Source: Pseudoxanthomonas composti
Lineage (GTDB): Bacteria; Pseudomonadota; Gammaproteobacteria; Xanthomonadales; Xanthomonadaceae
Length of the DNA stretch: 64,000 nt
Direction of reading: 5' to 3'
Assembly (NCBI RefSeq): GCF_004122095.1
Contig: NZ_SAWZ01000001.1
Span: 124,001-188,000, forward strand
Below the pieces are notes generated by a model. The model was not told the DNA's origin. It made no database searches and saw only the letters and a list, made by a program, of their open reading frames with translations. The translations under genes and the position numbers were made by a program. Below, piece after piece: positions 16,573-25,474 of this stretch. The stretch's first letter is position 1. Every line of letters starts with the position of its first letter.

Positions 16573-17743
16573 CTATTCGGCGCTGGACCCGCAGGGCCGC
16601 CCCCGCAACGGCAGCATCCAGGCCAACGATGCGCAGCAGGCGCATGCGCGGCTGAGCGGGCGGCGGCTGTTGCCGCTGCAGGTCAAGCCGGCCGTGCCGC
16701 GCCGGGTCGGGCGCTTCCGCACCAAGGAACTGGTGCTGTTCACCCGCCAGCTGGCCACGCTGGTGGCGACCACGCCGCTGGAGGAGGCCCTGCGCACCAT
16801 CGGCAGCCAGTCCGAGCGCCGTGGCCTGCGCGAGGTGACGCTGGCCACGCATGCGCGGGTGGTCGAAGGCTTCCGCCTGTCCGAGGCGATGGCGCGCCAG
16901 GGCCAGGCCTTCCCGCCGCTGTACCGGGCGATGGTGTCGGCCGGTGAGAGTTCCGGCGCCCTGCCGCAGATCCTGGAGCGCCTGGCCGACCTGCTGGAGC
17001 GCCAGCAGCAGGTCCGCGCCAAGCTGCAGACCGCCCTGGCCTACCCCATCGCGCTGGCGGCCACGGCGGTACTGGTGGTGATCGCCTTGATGACCTTCGT
17101 GGTGCCCAAGGTGGTGGAGCAGTTCGACTCGATGGGGCGCGCCCTGCCGCTGCTCACGCGCATCGTCATCGGGCTGTCCGATGTCTTGGTCCATGCCGGC
17201 GTTCCGCTGCTGGTCGCGCTGGTCGCGGCGGGCATCGCGCTGGGGCGACTGCTGCGCCGCCCTGGCTTCCGCTTGGCCTTCGACCGCGGCCTGCTGCGCC
17301 TGCCGCTGCTGGGCCGGCTGCTGCGCGATGTGCACGCCGCGCGCATGGCGCGGACCCTGTCGATCATGGTCAGCAGCGGCCTGCCGCTGATGGAAGGCCT
17401 GGCCATCACCGCGCACACGGTCAGCAACCGCGTGCTGCGTGCGGCCACCGAGACCATGGTCGCCTCCATCCGCGAAGGCGGCAGCGTGTCCTCGGCGATG
17501 CGTCGCGCCGCCGTGTTTCCGCCGACCCTGCTGTACATGGTGTCCAGCGGCGAGAACAGCGGGCGCCTGCCGGAGATGCTCGAGCGCGCGGCCGACTACC
17601 TGGAGCGCGAGTTCAACACCTTCACCAGCGCCGCGCTGAGCCTGCTGGAGCCGGCCATCATCGTGCTGCTCGGCGGGGTGGTGGCGGTGATCGTGCTGTC
17701 CATCCTGCTGCCGATCCTGCAGTTCAACACCCTGGTCGGATAA
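16559..17743 (+). CDS. gspF: type II secretion inner-membrane platform protein F
   Basis: 394 residues, usual length ~400. The protein begins PTFDYSALDPQGRPRNGSIQ as GspF/PilC proteins do. Two T2SSF domains are visible (about 65-190 and 265-390), with membrane helices near 165-190, 215-235 and 370-392, and the repeated signatures AGESSGALPQILERLADLLE and SGENSGRLPEMLERAADYLE. It anchors the ATPase to the membrane platform. Start lies inside the end of gspE (14-nt overlap), implying translational coupling. Confidence 0.97.
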   Translation: MPTFDYSALDPQGRPRNGSIQANDAQQAHARLSGRRLLPLQVKPAVPRRVGRFRTKELVLFTRQLATLVATTPLEEALRTIGSQSERRGLREVTLATHARVVEGFRLSEAMARQGQAFPPLYRAMVSAGESSGALPQILERLADLLERQQQVRAKLQTALAYPIALAATAVLVVIALMTFVVPKVVEQFDSMGRALPLLTRIVIGLSDVLVHAGVPLLVALVAAGIALGRLLRRPGFRLAFDRGLLRLPLLGRLLRDVHAARMARTLSIMVSSGLPLMEGLAITAHTVSNRVLRAATETMVASIREGGSVSSAMRRAAVFPPTLLYMVSSGENSGRLPEMLERAADYLEREFNTFTSAALSLLEPAIIVLLGGVVAVIVLSILLPILQFNTLVG

Positions 17744-17787
17744 GCCCCGCTGCGTCTCAGAACGTTTTTTTCCTTGAGGTTTCCGTC

Positions 17788-18237
17788 ATGCCCACACCCG
17801 CCCGCCACCTCACCAAGCGCCGCAGCACCGCCGGTTTCACCCTGGTGGAGCTGATGGTGGTGATCGTCATCATCGGCCTGCTGGCCACCGTGGTCATGAT
17901 CAACGTCATGCCCAGCCAGGACCGCGCCATGCAGGAGAAAGCGCGCGCCGACGTCTCCACGCTGGAACAGGCGCTGGACACCTATCGCCTGGACAACCTC
18001 AGCTACCCCACCACCGAGCAGGGCCTGCAGGCGCTGCGCCAGGCGCCGAGCGGGCTGGCACGCCCGGAGCGCTACCGCAGCGGCGGCTACATCCGTCGCC
18101 TGCCGGACGATCCGTGGGGCCATCCCTACCAGTACCGCACGCCCGGCCGCGAAGGCGCCTTCGACGTGTTCTCCCTGGGTGCCGACGGCGCCGAGGGCGG
18201 CGATGGCGACAACGCCGACATCGGCAACTGGGGCTGA
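17788..18237 (+). CDS. gspG: major pseudopilin
   Basis: 149 residues. A basic leader (MPTPARHLTKRRSTAG) is followed by the prepilin site G-FTLVELMVV with Glu at +5 and a hydrophobic helix. The C-terminal half has the GspG signature, YPTTEQGLQALRQAP...RRLPDDPWGHPYQY, with a calcium-site-like acidic tail. It polymerises into the pseudopilus. Separated from gspF by 44 nt with its own GAGG ribosome-binding site, the only sizeable gap in the operon; this may allow higher translation of the major subunit. The prepilin peptidase is not encoded in the window and would be shared with type IV pili. Confidence 0.97.
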   Translation: MPTPARHLTKRRSTAGFTLVELMVVIVIIGLLATVVMINVMPSQDRAMQEKARADVSTLEQALDTYRLDNLSYPTTEQGLQALRQAPSGLARPERYRSGGYIRRLPDDPWGHPYQYRTPGREGAFDVFSLGADGAEGGDGDNADIGNWG

Positions 18238-18243
18238 GCCCAC

Positions 18244-18744
18244 ATGGCCGCCACCACGCGCATGACCAGGCACGCAGCGCCTTGCGCGCGGTCGCGGCAT
18301 GCGCGTGGCTTCACCCTGATCGAGCTGCTCGCGGTGCTCACCATCCTGGCCCTGTCCGGCGCGGCCATCCTGCTCACGCTGCCCGACGAGGGCGCGCGCC
18401 TGCGCCAGGACAGCGAGCGGCTGGCAGCCTACCTGGGCCATGCGCGCGATGAGGCCATCCTCAGCCTGCGCACGGTGGAAGTGGTGGCAGGCCCGCGTGG
18501 CTACCAGGTGCGCCATGAGGATCACGGCCGCTGGCAGCCGCTGACCGACAAACCCTTCCGCGCACGCAGCTGGGAAGACGGCGTGCGCCTGCTGCTGCCG
18601 CGCGGGCAGGCGCAGCTCAGCGTGCGCTTCGACCCCACCGGCATGACCGAGCCGCGCAGCGTGGCGCTGGCCATGGGCGCGCGGCAGGCGCGGGTGACGG
18701 TGGCAGCCGATGGCCAGGTGAGCATCGATGACTCGGCGCACTGA
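18244..18744 (+). CDS. gspH: minor pseudopilin H
   Basis: 166 residues starting 6 nt after gspG. Leader ends ARG before the prepilin motif FTLIELLAVLTILAL (Glu +5), followed by a GspH-like soluble domain (RLAAYLGHARDEAILSLRTV and VRFDPTGMTEPRSVAL). Minor pseudopilins initiate or cap the pseudopilus. It overlaps gspI by 17 nt. Confidence 0.93.
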   Translation: MAATTRMTRHAAPCARSRHARGFTLIELLAVLTILALSGAAILLTLPDEGARLRQDSERLAAYLGHARDEAILSLRTVEVVAGPRGYQVRHEDHGRWQPLTDKPFRARSWEDGVRLLLPRGQAQLSVRFDPTGMTEPRSVALAMGARQARVTVAADGQVSIDDSAH

Positions 18745-19117
18745 CGTGCGGTGCCTGCCGCGCCAGGCCGCGGGCTTCTCGCTGCTGGAGATGACCGTTG
18801 CCATCGCCGTGTTCGCGCTGGCGGTGCTGGCCCTGCTCAATCTTTCCGGCGAGTCCACGCGGACGGCGGCGCAGCTGGAGGAGCGCACGCTGGCGAATAT
18901 CGTGGCCGACAACCAGGCCGCCGAGGCCAGCCTGATCGCGGGCGATGCCGCGGTGCCCGCCCAGGGCGACGTGGAGCTTGGCGGACGCCGCTGGCGCTGG
19001 TCGCGGCGCGCCGAGGCGACCGGGCAGGATGGCCTGCTGCGGGTCGATGTGGAGGTCACCCCGGGCGACACCGCGCAGGTGATCGGCACGGCCACGGTGT
19101 GGGTGGCACCCCCATGA
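18728..19117 (+). CDS. gspI: minor pseudopilin I
   Basis: 129 residues. Leader RCLPRQAAG precedes the prepilin motif FSLLEMTVAIAVFALAVLAL, and the remainder matches GspI in length and style (QLEERTLANIVADNQAAE). GspI forms the tip complex with J and K. Its start is within gspH and its end overlaps gspJ by 4 nt. Confidence 0.93.
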   Translation: MTRRTDVRCLPRQAAGFSLLEMTVAIAVFALAVLALLNLSGESTRTAAQLEERTLANIVADNQAAEASLIAGDAAVPAQGDVELGGRRWRWSRRAEATGQDGLLRVDVEVTPGDTAQVIGTATVWVAPP

Positions 19118-19725
19118 ACCACCGTTTTGACCGGCCCACGCAAGGCGGCTTCACCCTGATCGAGATGCTGGTCTCGCTGGCCCTGTTCGCGCTGCTCGGC
19201 GCGGCGGGGGTGTTCGTGCTGGCGCAGTCGCTGGACGCGCGCGAGGTGGTCGATGCACGCGTGGCGCGGCTGGGCGAACTGCAGCGCGCCCGCGCCCTGC
19301 TTCGTGCCGACCTGGCGCAGGCGGCGGTACGGCGCACGCGCCGCGAGGACGGGGCCACCGAGCGCAATGCCTTCAACGCGCAGCCGGCCGGCGCCAGCGG
19401 GCCGCTGCTGTCCTTCGTCCGTCGCGGCTGGAGCAACCCCGACGGCGCCCCGCGCGCCTCGCTGCAGCAGGTGGAGTACCGCATCAGCGAGGGCCGGCTG
19501 GAGCGGCGCACGCGCCCGCTGCTGGACGGCGCACCGGCCAGCGCACCGCTGGTGCTGCTGCGCGACGTGCGCGAGGTGCGCACCTTCTTCTACGACTACG
19601 CGCAATGGAGCGATGGCTGGGGCGGCGGTGCCGAGCGACTGCCCGCGGCTGTCGCATTGGAAATGGACGTGGCCCAGTTCGGCCGCATTCGCCAGGTGTT
19701 CCTGCTGCCGGGGGGGCGCCAGTGA
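19114..19725 (+). CDS. gspJ: minor pseudopilin J
   Basis: 203 residues; ATG 19114 overlaps the gspI stop. Leader ending GG is followed by FTLIEMLVSLALFALLGAAG with Glu +5. The soluble part contains the GspJ-like GPLLSFVRRGWSNPDG and LQQVEYRISEGRLERR segments. Part of the I-J-K tip complex. Confidence 0.94.
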   Translation: MNHRFDRPTQGGFTLIEMLVSLALFALLGAAGVFVLAQSLDAREVVDARVARLGELQRARALLRADLAQAAVRRTRREDGATERNAFNAQPAGASGPLLSFVRRGWSNPDGAPRASLQQVEYRISEGRLERRTRPLLDGAPASAPLVLLRDVREVRTFFYDYAQWSDGWGGGAERLPAAVALEMDVAQFGRIRQVFLLPGGRQ

Positions 19726-20717
19726 GCCGCGCCCGCCACCAGCGCACCCAGGGCGGCATGGCCCTGCTCGCGGTCCTGCTGCTGGTGGCCACCATCGCCG
19801 TGGTCATCACCGCGCTGCTGGAGGACATCCGCTTCGGCCAGCGCCGCACCGGCAACATGCAGGCCATCGAGCAGGCCCAGCGTTACGCGCTGGGCACCGA
19901 GCTGCTGGCCAGCCAGCGGCTGACGCGGCTGATGCAGGCCCATGCCGGCGCGATGCCGCCTAACAGCGGCTGGAACGACAAGCCGATGGCCTATCCCATC
20001 GATGATGGCCTGATCCGCATCCGCCTGCGCGATACCGGCGCCTGCTTCAACCTCAACGGCGTGGTCCAGGGCGCGATCGGCATGTGGGCGCGCAGCGACC
20101 TGGGCGCGCGCCAGTATGCGGCGCTGCTGGAAGCGGTGGGCATCGAGCCGGCGCGCGCCCAGGCGCTGAGCGACACCCTGGTGGACTGGATCGACAGCGA
20201 CCAGCGCAGCCAGGCGCAGGGGGCCGAGGATGACGCCTACGCCGACGGCCTCGCGCCTTATCGCACCGCCGATACGCTGTTGGCCGAGGTCAGCGAGCTG
20301 CGCGCGATCCGCGGCTACGACGCCGATGTCTATGCGCGCCTGCGCCCCTATGTCTGCGCCCTGCCCACCCCCAGCCAGTCGATCAACCTCAACAGCCTGA
20401 AGGTCGAGGATGCGCCGGTGATCGTGGCGCTGACGGCCGGGCTGGTGTCGCCGAGCCAAGCGCGGCGGGTGATCGCCTCGCGCCCGGCCAACGGCTGGTC
20501 CAGCGACGCCGCCTTCTGGGATGACGCCGCGATGCGCCAGGCCGCCGGTGCGCTGGACCAGGGCATCTACCAGCAGGTCGATGTCCGCAGCCATTACTTC
20601 ACCCTGCTCAGCGAGGTCGACCATGCCGGCGCGCAGGCGGTCATGACCTCATTGCTCGAACTCGATGGCGGCAACCGCGCCCGCGCGGTCGCACGCCGCT
20701 GGACCCTGGACGAATGA
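19722..20717 (+). CDS. gspK: minor pseudopilin K
   Basis: 331 residues from GTG 19722, which overlaps the gspJ stop (GTGA). The prepilin helix is GG-MALLAVLLLVATIAVVIT and, as is normal for GspK only, lacks Glu at +5. The large globular part contains the helix-hairpin-like SQSINLNSLKVEDAPVIVAL and the acidic calcium-site region WIDSDQ...EDDAYA. It sits at the pseudopilus tip. Confidence 0.95.
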   Translation: MSRARHQRTQGGMALLAVLLLVATIAVVITALLEDIRFGQRRTGNMQAIEQAQRYALGTELLASQRLTRLMQAHAGAMPPNSGWNDKPMAYPIDDGLIRIRLRDTGACFNLNGVVQGAIGMWARSDLGARQYAALLEAVGIEPARAQALSDTLVDWIDSDQRSQAQGAEDDAYADGLAPYRTADTLLAEVSELRAIRGYDADVYARLRPYVCALPTPSQSINLNSLKVEDAPVIVALTAGLVSPSQARRVIASRPANGWSSDAAFWDDAAMRQAAGALDQGIYQQVDVRSHYFTLLSEVDHAGAQAVMTSLLELDGGNRARAVARRWTLDE

Positions 20718-21784
20718 ACACTCGCCTGATCTTCCTGTCCGCCCAGGCCGAGGCGCCACCGCAATGGCTGCACTTGCAGCCTGGCGGGCATCGGGACCAC
20801 GGCCACGGGCTGCCCCTGCCCGAGGCCGAGCGCACGCTGCTCGTCGTGCCCGGCGCGCAGGTGCGCATGTGCTGGCTCAGCCTGCCCGCCGGCACGCCGC
20901 CCCAGGTGCACGCCGCGGCGCGGCTGGCGCTGGCCGAGCACGTGGCGCAGGACCCGCAAGGCCTGCACCTGGCGCTGGGCCAGCCCGAGGCCGGGCAACC
21001 GCGCCTGGTCGCGGCACTGGCGCCGGCGCTGCTGCGCGACTGGCTGGCGCAGGCGCGACTCTGGGGCATCGTGCCCGATACGGTGGTGCCGGACTGCCTG
21101 ATGCTGGCCCCGGCCGCCGATGGCGGCACGCGCGCGGTGGCCTGGGACGGCCGCTGGCTGCTGCGCGGACCGCAGCTGGCCGCCAGCCTGGAACCCGAGC
21201 TGGCGCGGCTGGTCAGCGGCCGGCCCGACTTGTACGCCGAAGACAACGCCCTGGCGCAGTTCGCCAGTGGCACGCCCGCGCTGGATCTGCTGCAGCACGC
21301 ATTCGCGCGGAACACCGCATCGTCTGGGCACGGGCGCACGCGCCGCCTGCGCTGGCTGGCCGCGGCGCTCCTGCTCTCGCCACTGGTGCTGCTGCTCGCG
21401 CAGATCGCCCGCTACGAGATCGGCGCGCGTGTGCTGGAGGCGCGCGCCGCAGCCCTGGTCGGCCAGGCGACCGGCCGGCCCGCGGGTGATGACCCGCTGC
21501 GGGCCTTGTCCGAGGCGCGTCGCGACGATGCCTCCGCACGTCTCACGCGACTTGGCAATGCCGTGGCCGACAGCCTGGTGGCCACGCCCGGCACGCAACT
21601 GCAATCGCTGGATTATCGGCAGGACGGGCCCATGAAACTGCAATTGCTGCACCCCGACGCTGCTGCCCTGCAGCGCCTGCGTCAGCGCCTGCAGGCCGCC
21701 GGCGTGCAGGCCAGCCCCGGGGCTACGCAAGCGGCCGAAGACGGCAACCAGCGTACGCCGCTGGACCTGGTGGAGGGCGCATGA
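20714..21784 (+). CDS. gspL: type II secretion protein L
   Basis: 356 residues. An actin-like cytoplasmic domain of ~210 residues (conserved LLVVPGAQVRMCWLSLP) precedes one membrane helix (about 213-233, WLAAALLLSPLVLLLAQIAR) and a ferredoxin-like periplasmic domain. GspL bridges the ATPase and GspM. Overlaps gspK and gspM by 4 nt each. Confidence 0.93.
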   Translation: MNTRLIFLSAQAEAPPQWLHLQPGGHRDHGHGLPLPEAERTLLVVPGAQVRMCWLSLPAGTPPQVHAAARLALAEHVAQDPQGLHLALGQPEAGQPRLVAALAPALLRDWLAQARLWGIVPDTVVPDCLMLAPAADGGTRAVAWDGRWLLRGPQLAASLEPELARLVSGRPDLYAEDNALAQFASGTPALDLLQHAFARNTASSGHGRTRRLRWLAAALLLSPLVLLLAQIARYEIGARVLEARAAALVGQATGRPAGDDPLRALSEARRDDASARLTRLGNAVADSLVATPGTQLQSLDYRQDGPMKLQLLHPDAAALQRLRQRLQAAGVQASPGATQAAEDGNQRTPLDLVEGA

Positions 21785-22245
21785 GCTCACTCGCGTCCCA
21801 GGCTACGCAGTGGTGGTCCGCGCGTGCGCCGCGCGAGCGTTGGATGCTGGGCACCATGTTCGTGCTGATCGGCGCGTTTGTGCTGTGGTACGGCGTGCTG
21901 CTGCCGCTGGACAAGTGGCGCCTGCGCAGCCAGCGCGAGTACGACCAGGCCGCCGCCCAGCTGCAGGCGATCCAGCAAGCGCTAGGCCCGCCACAGGGCG
22001 TCGCGCGTGCGCCCGTGCCGCTGGCCCGCATCGAAAGCAGCGCCAAGGCCGCTGGGCTCCAGCTGCAGCGCGATGCGCAGGGCGCCGGGCCACTGGCGTT
22101 TCGCGTCGACGGGGCCAGCGCACAGGCCGTGTTCGGGTGGCTGGACAGCTTGCGCGAGGAAGGCGCCGCGCCGCTGAGCCTGCATGTCGCACGTTCGGAG
22201 GACGGGCTGCAGGCGCGCGTGGTGTTCGCCGAGGCTGTGCCATGA
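21781..22245 (+). CDS. gspM: type II secretion protein M
   Basis: 154 residues; cytoplasmic SQATQWWSARAPRERWML, one membrane helix (about 20-40) and a small periplasmic domain, the layout of GspM. It partners GspL in the inner-membrane platform. Identification rests on topology and position more than on strong motifs. Confidence 0.9.
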   Translation: MSSLASQATQWWSARAPRERWMLGTMFVLIGAFVLWYGVLLPLDKWRLRSQREYDQAAAQLQAIQQALGPPQGVARAPVPLARIESSAKAAGLQLQRDAQGAGPLAFRVDGASAQAVFGWLDSLREEGAAPLSLHVARSEDGLQARVVFAEAVP

Positions 22246-22961
22246 CGCGCACGCGGACCCTGCTGTGCTTCGCCCTGGCCTTGGCGCTGGCGCTGCTGCT
22301 ATGCCTGCCGCTGCAATGGCTGGCCGCCCGCCTGCTGCCATCGGCCACGCCCAGCGTGACGGCACTGGAAGCCACCGGCACGCTGTGGTCGGGCCAGCTG
22401 CGCGGCGCACGCTGGAACGACATCGCCCTGGGCGATCTGGCCGTGCGCTTGCAACCACTGCAACTGCTGCGCGGTCGGGCCAGCCTGCATCTGGCCGGCG
22501 CGGAGCTGTCGGCCGAGCTGGTGCGGGGACTGCGCCGCGGCATCGACCATGCCGAGGGACAACTGGTGCTCCCGATCAGCGCACCCGAGGTCCGCGCCCG
22601 CCTGGAAGCACGCGACCTGCACCTGCTGTTCGACACCCAGGGCTGCGAGAGCGCCGGTGGCACGCTGTCGCTGCAGGTGCTGCGCATGGGGCAGGACAAG
22701 GCCGTCATCCCGCTGGCGCAGCTGGCCGGCACGCCGCGTTGCGAGGGCAGCGGCGCACGGGTGGAACTGCGCGCACCGGCCGACGCACCGCCAGGCCTGC
22801 GCGATGGGCTGCTGGACATCCTGCCCAGCGGCCGCTATCGCCTGATCCTGCATGCCGAGGCCAATGCCGCCGAGCTTGGCGCTGCCCTGCAGCTGGCCGG
22901 CTTCACGCCGACCGCCGATGGGCGGCTCGAGCGCAGTATCGAGGGGTCGTTGCTGCGCTGA
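22242..22961 (+). CDS. gspN: type II secretion protein N
   Basis: 239 residues with an N-terminal membrane anchor or signal (TLLCFALALALALLLCLPLQ) and a beta-rich periplasmic domain containing the GspN signature ATGTLWSGQLRGARW near 45-60. A cysteine pair (C127 region and ~C160) may form a disulfide. Last gene of the operon. GspN is present only in some systems and its role is not settled. No T-rich terminator follows; a decayed palindromic repeat begins about 25 bp downstream. Confidence 0.92.
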   Translation: MTRTRTLLCFALALALALLLCLPLQWLAARLLPSATPSVTALEATGTLWSGQLRGARWNDIALGDLAVRLQPLQLLRGRASLHLAGAELSAELVRGLRRGIDHAEGQLVLPISAPEVRARLEARDLHLLFDTQGCESAGGTLSLQVLRMGQDKAVIPLAQLAGTPRCEGSGARVELRAPADAPPGLRDGLLDILPSGRYRLILHAEANAAELGAALQLAGFTPTADGRLERSIEGSLLR

Positions 22962-22987
22962 GCCGTGGACGGCGTCGGCTCGACCTC

Positions 22988-23078
22988 TTGGAGCGGCTCG
23001 AGGTGGCCTGGGGGCAAGCGGCTTCGATGAGCTCGAACGGTAGAGCCCCTTCGCCGATGAATCGCTCCTACAACGACG
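22988..23078. repeat. decayed copy of the GGAGCGGCTTC-type palindromic repeat
   Basis: Contains GGAGCGGCTCGAGGTGGCC, GAGCCCCTTCGCCGATGAAT and CGCTCCTACAA, recognisable but diverged parts of the repeat family seen intact at 44577-44664. It fills the space between gspN and the convergent M14 peptidase gene. Confidence 0.6.
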
Positions 23079-23116
23079 CCGGGCGCGGGGACCCATCGCC
23101 GTCCGTGGCGGCACCC

Positions 23117-24898
23117 TTACTTTTCGACGCGAACCACCGGGTACAGGTTGAGCGCGTGCTCGGCCGAGCTGTGGCGCTTGGCGAAGAACTTCAGCCGCTC
23201 GGACGGGCTGGCGGCAAAGGCCGGGTCGCTGTCCAGGCGCTGCTGGTAGGCCTTGGCCAGCGCCGGATCGCGCAGCTGCACGCGCGCGACCTCTTCGGCC
23301 ACGTAGCCTTCCATGTACTCCTGCTGCTGGAAGCTGCTGTTGAACTGGCCCCAGGACAGCAGGGAATCCGGCCCCAGCGGCTCGAACAAGGTCACCACCA
23401 GCCGCGCGCGCGGCTGCGCGATCGGCACGAACAGCGAGCCGGCAAGCAGGTCGCGGGTGTCCGGCGCCCAGGCACCGGTCACCGTGGCGCGCTGGCGGCT
23501 TTCGAAGGTCGTCGGCGCCAGGGCCACGCTCTGCGCGCGGAAGGATTCCACTTGCGCCTGCAGGCGCGCCTGCTGCAGCCGTTCGTAGCGCACGCCGTGC
23601 AGGTCCAGCAGCGCGGCCACCTGCGCGGCGTACGCCGCCGGCACGATGTAGCCACCGGCCGGGGCGTCGGCCGACACCGCCGGCACCAGTTCGTCGTACA
23701 GCGGCACCTTCCACACCTGCGGCTTGCGGTCGTCGTAACGGGTCCACGTGCCGCCGGACACCTCCGAGGGGGTGCGCGTGTAGGCATAGCCCTGGAAGTC
23801 GATGGTGCGGAAGCGCTCGGTGGGCTTCCAATCCAGCACCACCTGCAACGGCGCGCCCTGGGCTGCACGCGCATCGGCCGCCTTGGCCTCGGCCAGCCAC
23901 CGGGCGCCCTGGCGCGCGGCCATCCCGGCCAGGTCGACGATGATGTTGCGGGCGATCTGCACGCGCTCGCCGTAGGGCTTCCACGAGTGCGTTTCCACCA
24001 GGATGCTGTAGCGGTTGCGCAGCTGGAAATAGCCGGTGGAAAAGCGCGGCGAGTACACGTTGTCGGCGAACCCGGAGGACGGGTCGTCGCGCTTGAGGAA
24101 GGTGGGATAGAACGGCAGCGGCTTGGAACCCTGCCCGCGCAGCTGCCCCAGCAGCTCATCGCTGATGCCCTGGCCCAGCTTCATCAGCGCCGCATCGCCT
24201 TCGTGCAGGGGCTCCATCTGCACGGCCACATCGTGCTGGAACTTGGCGCCATCGGTGGCGTGGATGTCCAGGTAGACGATCGGGTCCCAGCGCTCGACCA
24301 GCGCCAGCATCGCCCGGCTCTCCGGCGCGTCCTGCTTGATGTAATCGCGGTTGAGGTTGAGGTTCTGCGCGGTGGCGCGCTGGCCCATTTCCGCCGGGCC
24401 GTTCTGGTTGGGCCGGTTCCAGGCGTGGAAGCGCTCGTGGCCATCGATGTTGTAGATCGGCACGAACACGATCACCACCTTCTCCAGCGCGTCCTTGCCG
24501 GCCTTGTCTTCCAGCATCTGTCGCAGGGCGATGAAGCCGGCGTCCTTGCCCTCGATCTCCCCGGCATGGATGCCGCCCTGCACCAGCAGCACCGGCAGGT
24601 TTCGCGCGCGGGCCTCGGATGCGGTCAGCGCGCCGCTGCGGGTCACCACCATCGCCAGCATCGGCCGGCCCTCGGGCGTGGTGCCGAAGGATTCCTCGCG
24701 CACCGCTCCGGGGTAGCGCGCCTGGAACTGGGCGATCAGCGGCGCCAGTTCGGCATAGCGCCCGGTGCGGACGAAGCCGCTGCGCTCGGCCTCGGTCCGC
24801 AGGGCCTCGACCTGCGCGGCCTGCACCGGCATGGCGGCCAGCCACAGCCACGGCACGCATCGCAGCGCGCCCTGTATCACCTTCCTGCTCTTGCCCAC
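23117..24898 (-). CDS. secreted M14-family zinc carboxypeptidase
   Basis: 593 residues from GTG 24898, chosen because GGAGA lies about 7 nt upstream and it starts a signal peptide ending MPVQA; the same frame runs open much further upstream but antisense to pstS. Zinc ligands H111 and E114 (GGIHAGEIEG) and H213 (LDIHATDG), substrate residues N183-R184 (LNLNRDY) and a candidate catalytic glutamate in ILVETHSWKPYGERV are present, so the enzyme should be active. The ~280 residues after the catalytic domain are a beta-rich extension of unknown role. Family members trim C-terminal residues from peptides in the periplasm or outside the cell. Confidence 0.92.
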   Translation of the reverse strand: MGKSRKVIQGALRCVPWLWLAAMPVQAAQVEALRTEAERSGFVRTGRYAELAPLIAQFQARYPGAVREESFGTTPEGRPMLAMVVTRSGALTASEARARNLPVLLVQGGIHAGEIEGKDAGFIALRQMLEDKAGKDALEKVVIVFVPIYNIDGHERFHAWNRPNQNGPAEMGQRATAQNLNLNRDYIKQDAPESRAMLALVERWDPIVYLDIHATDGAKFQHDVAVQMEPLHEGDAALMKLGQGISDELLGQLRGQGSKPLPFYPTFLKRDDPSSGFADNVYSPRFSTGYFQLRNRYSILVETHSWKPYGERVQIARNIIVDLAGMAARQGARWLAEAKAADARAAQGAPLQVVLDWKPTERFRTIDFQGYAYTRTPSEVSGGTWTRYDDRKPQVWKVPLYDELVPAVSADAPAGGYIVPAAYAAQVAALLDLHGVRYERLQQARLQAQVESFRAQSVALAPTTFESRQRATVTGAWAPDTRDLLAGSLFVPIAQPRARLVVTLFEPLGPDSLLSWGQFNSSFQQQEYMEGYVAEEVARVQLRDPALAKAYQQRLDSDPAFAASPSERLKFFAKRHSSAEHALNLYPVVRVEK

Positions 24899-25397
24899 GA
24901 TGGTCTCCGATTTGCGCGCGTGCGACCCGACACCGCGCGGCAGCCATCGGCTGCGCCGCGTGCGGGATCGACTGAAAGTCCCCTGATGGTTCGAGGATAG
25001 GGCGACACTGCGGGGAGCGGAAGTGTGGCCGCTCCGCCGATGCATCGGCTCCCACGAAGAGCGCTCTTCTCGCGGGCAGTCAGCCTTGCGATCCATCAGC
25101 GGCTCAGGGTGGCCTAAGGCCGTCAGCCGCGAACCGGCTTTCCCGTGAAAGCCCCTTCGCCGATGAATCGGCTCCCACAAAAAGCAAGAGCGCGCTTGCG
25201 GGGACCGGGCAACAGAGAAACCGCTGCTGACTGCGAACGCGTGGATTAAAGAAGCATCTCGATAGAGCCTGGGAACGCACGCTCCGACGACACCCTGTTC
25301 GCAAGGTTCTTGCTCGATCAATCTTCCCGCACCCAGCCCAGCCGGGGCAGACGCCCGGGGGCGACCGCCAGATCGGCCGAAACATGACAGACCCGTC
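24899..25397. other. non-coding interval upstream of pstS
   Basis: Five hundred bp without a credible gene between the divergent peptidase and pstS genes. It holds a palindromic repeat (25092-25184), a fragment of the same repeat at about 25019-25062 (CCGATGCATCGGCTCCCACG), and GC-rich DNA without clear promoters until the Pho box. The start signal of the peptidase lies at 24899-24915. Confidence 0.6.
25092..25184. repeat. palindromic repeat of the GGAGCGGCTTC family
   Basis: Core GGCTTTCCCGTGAAAGCC forms a hairpin and is flanked by GCCGCGAA and TTCGCCGATGAATCGGCTCC, ending CCCACAAAAA. It matches the layout of the copies at 31033-31097 and 44577-44664. Confidence 0.7.
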
Positions 25398-25415
25398 ATG
25401 TCATGAGCTTGTAAC
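25398..25415 (+). promoter_or_regulatory. Pho box (PhoB-binding site) upstream of pstS
   Basis: ATGTCAT-GAGC-TTGTAAC contains two direct-repeat half-sites, TGTCAT and TGTAAC, 11 bp apart as in the enterobacterial Pho box (CTGTCAT-N4-CTGTCAC/T). It lies 60 bp upstream of the pstS ATG, and AT-rich DNA downstream (25416-25432) could supply the -10. Phosphate-starvation control by PhoB is inferred from this match and from the operon's content. Confidence 0.8.
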
Positions 25416-25474
25416 AAAAACATCATTTCATAGCGCCATCGCCGGCGCCGCCGGCCTTTCCCGGTGACTTTCCG

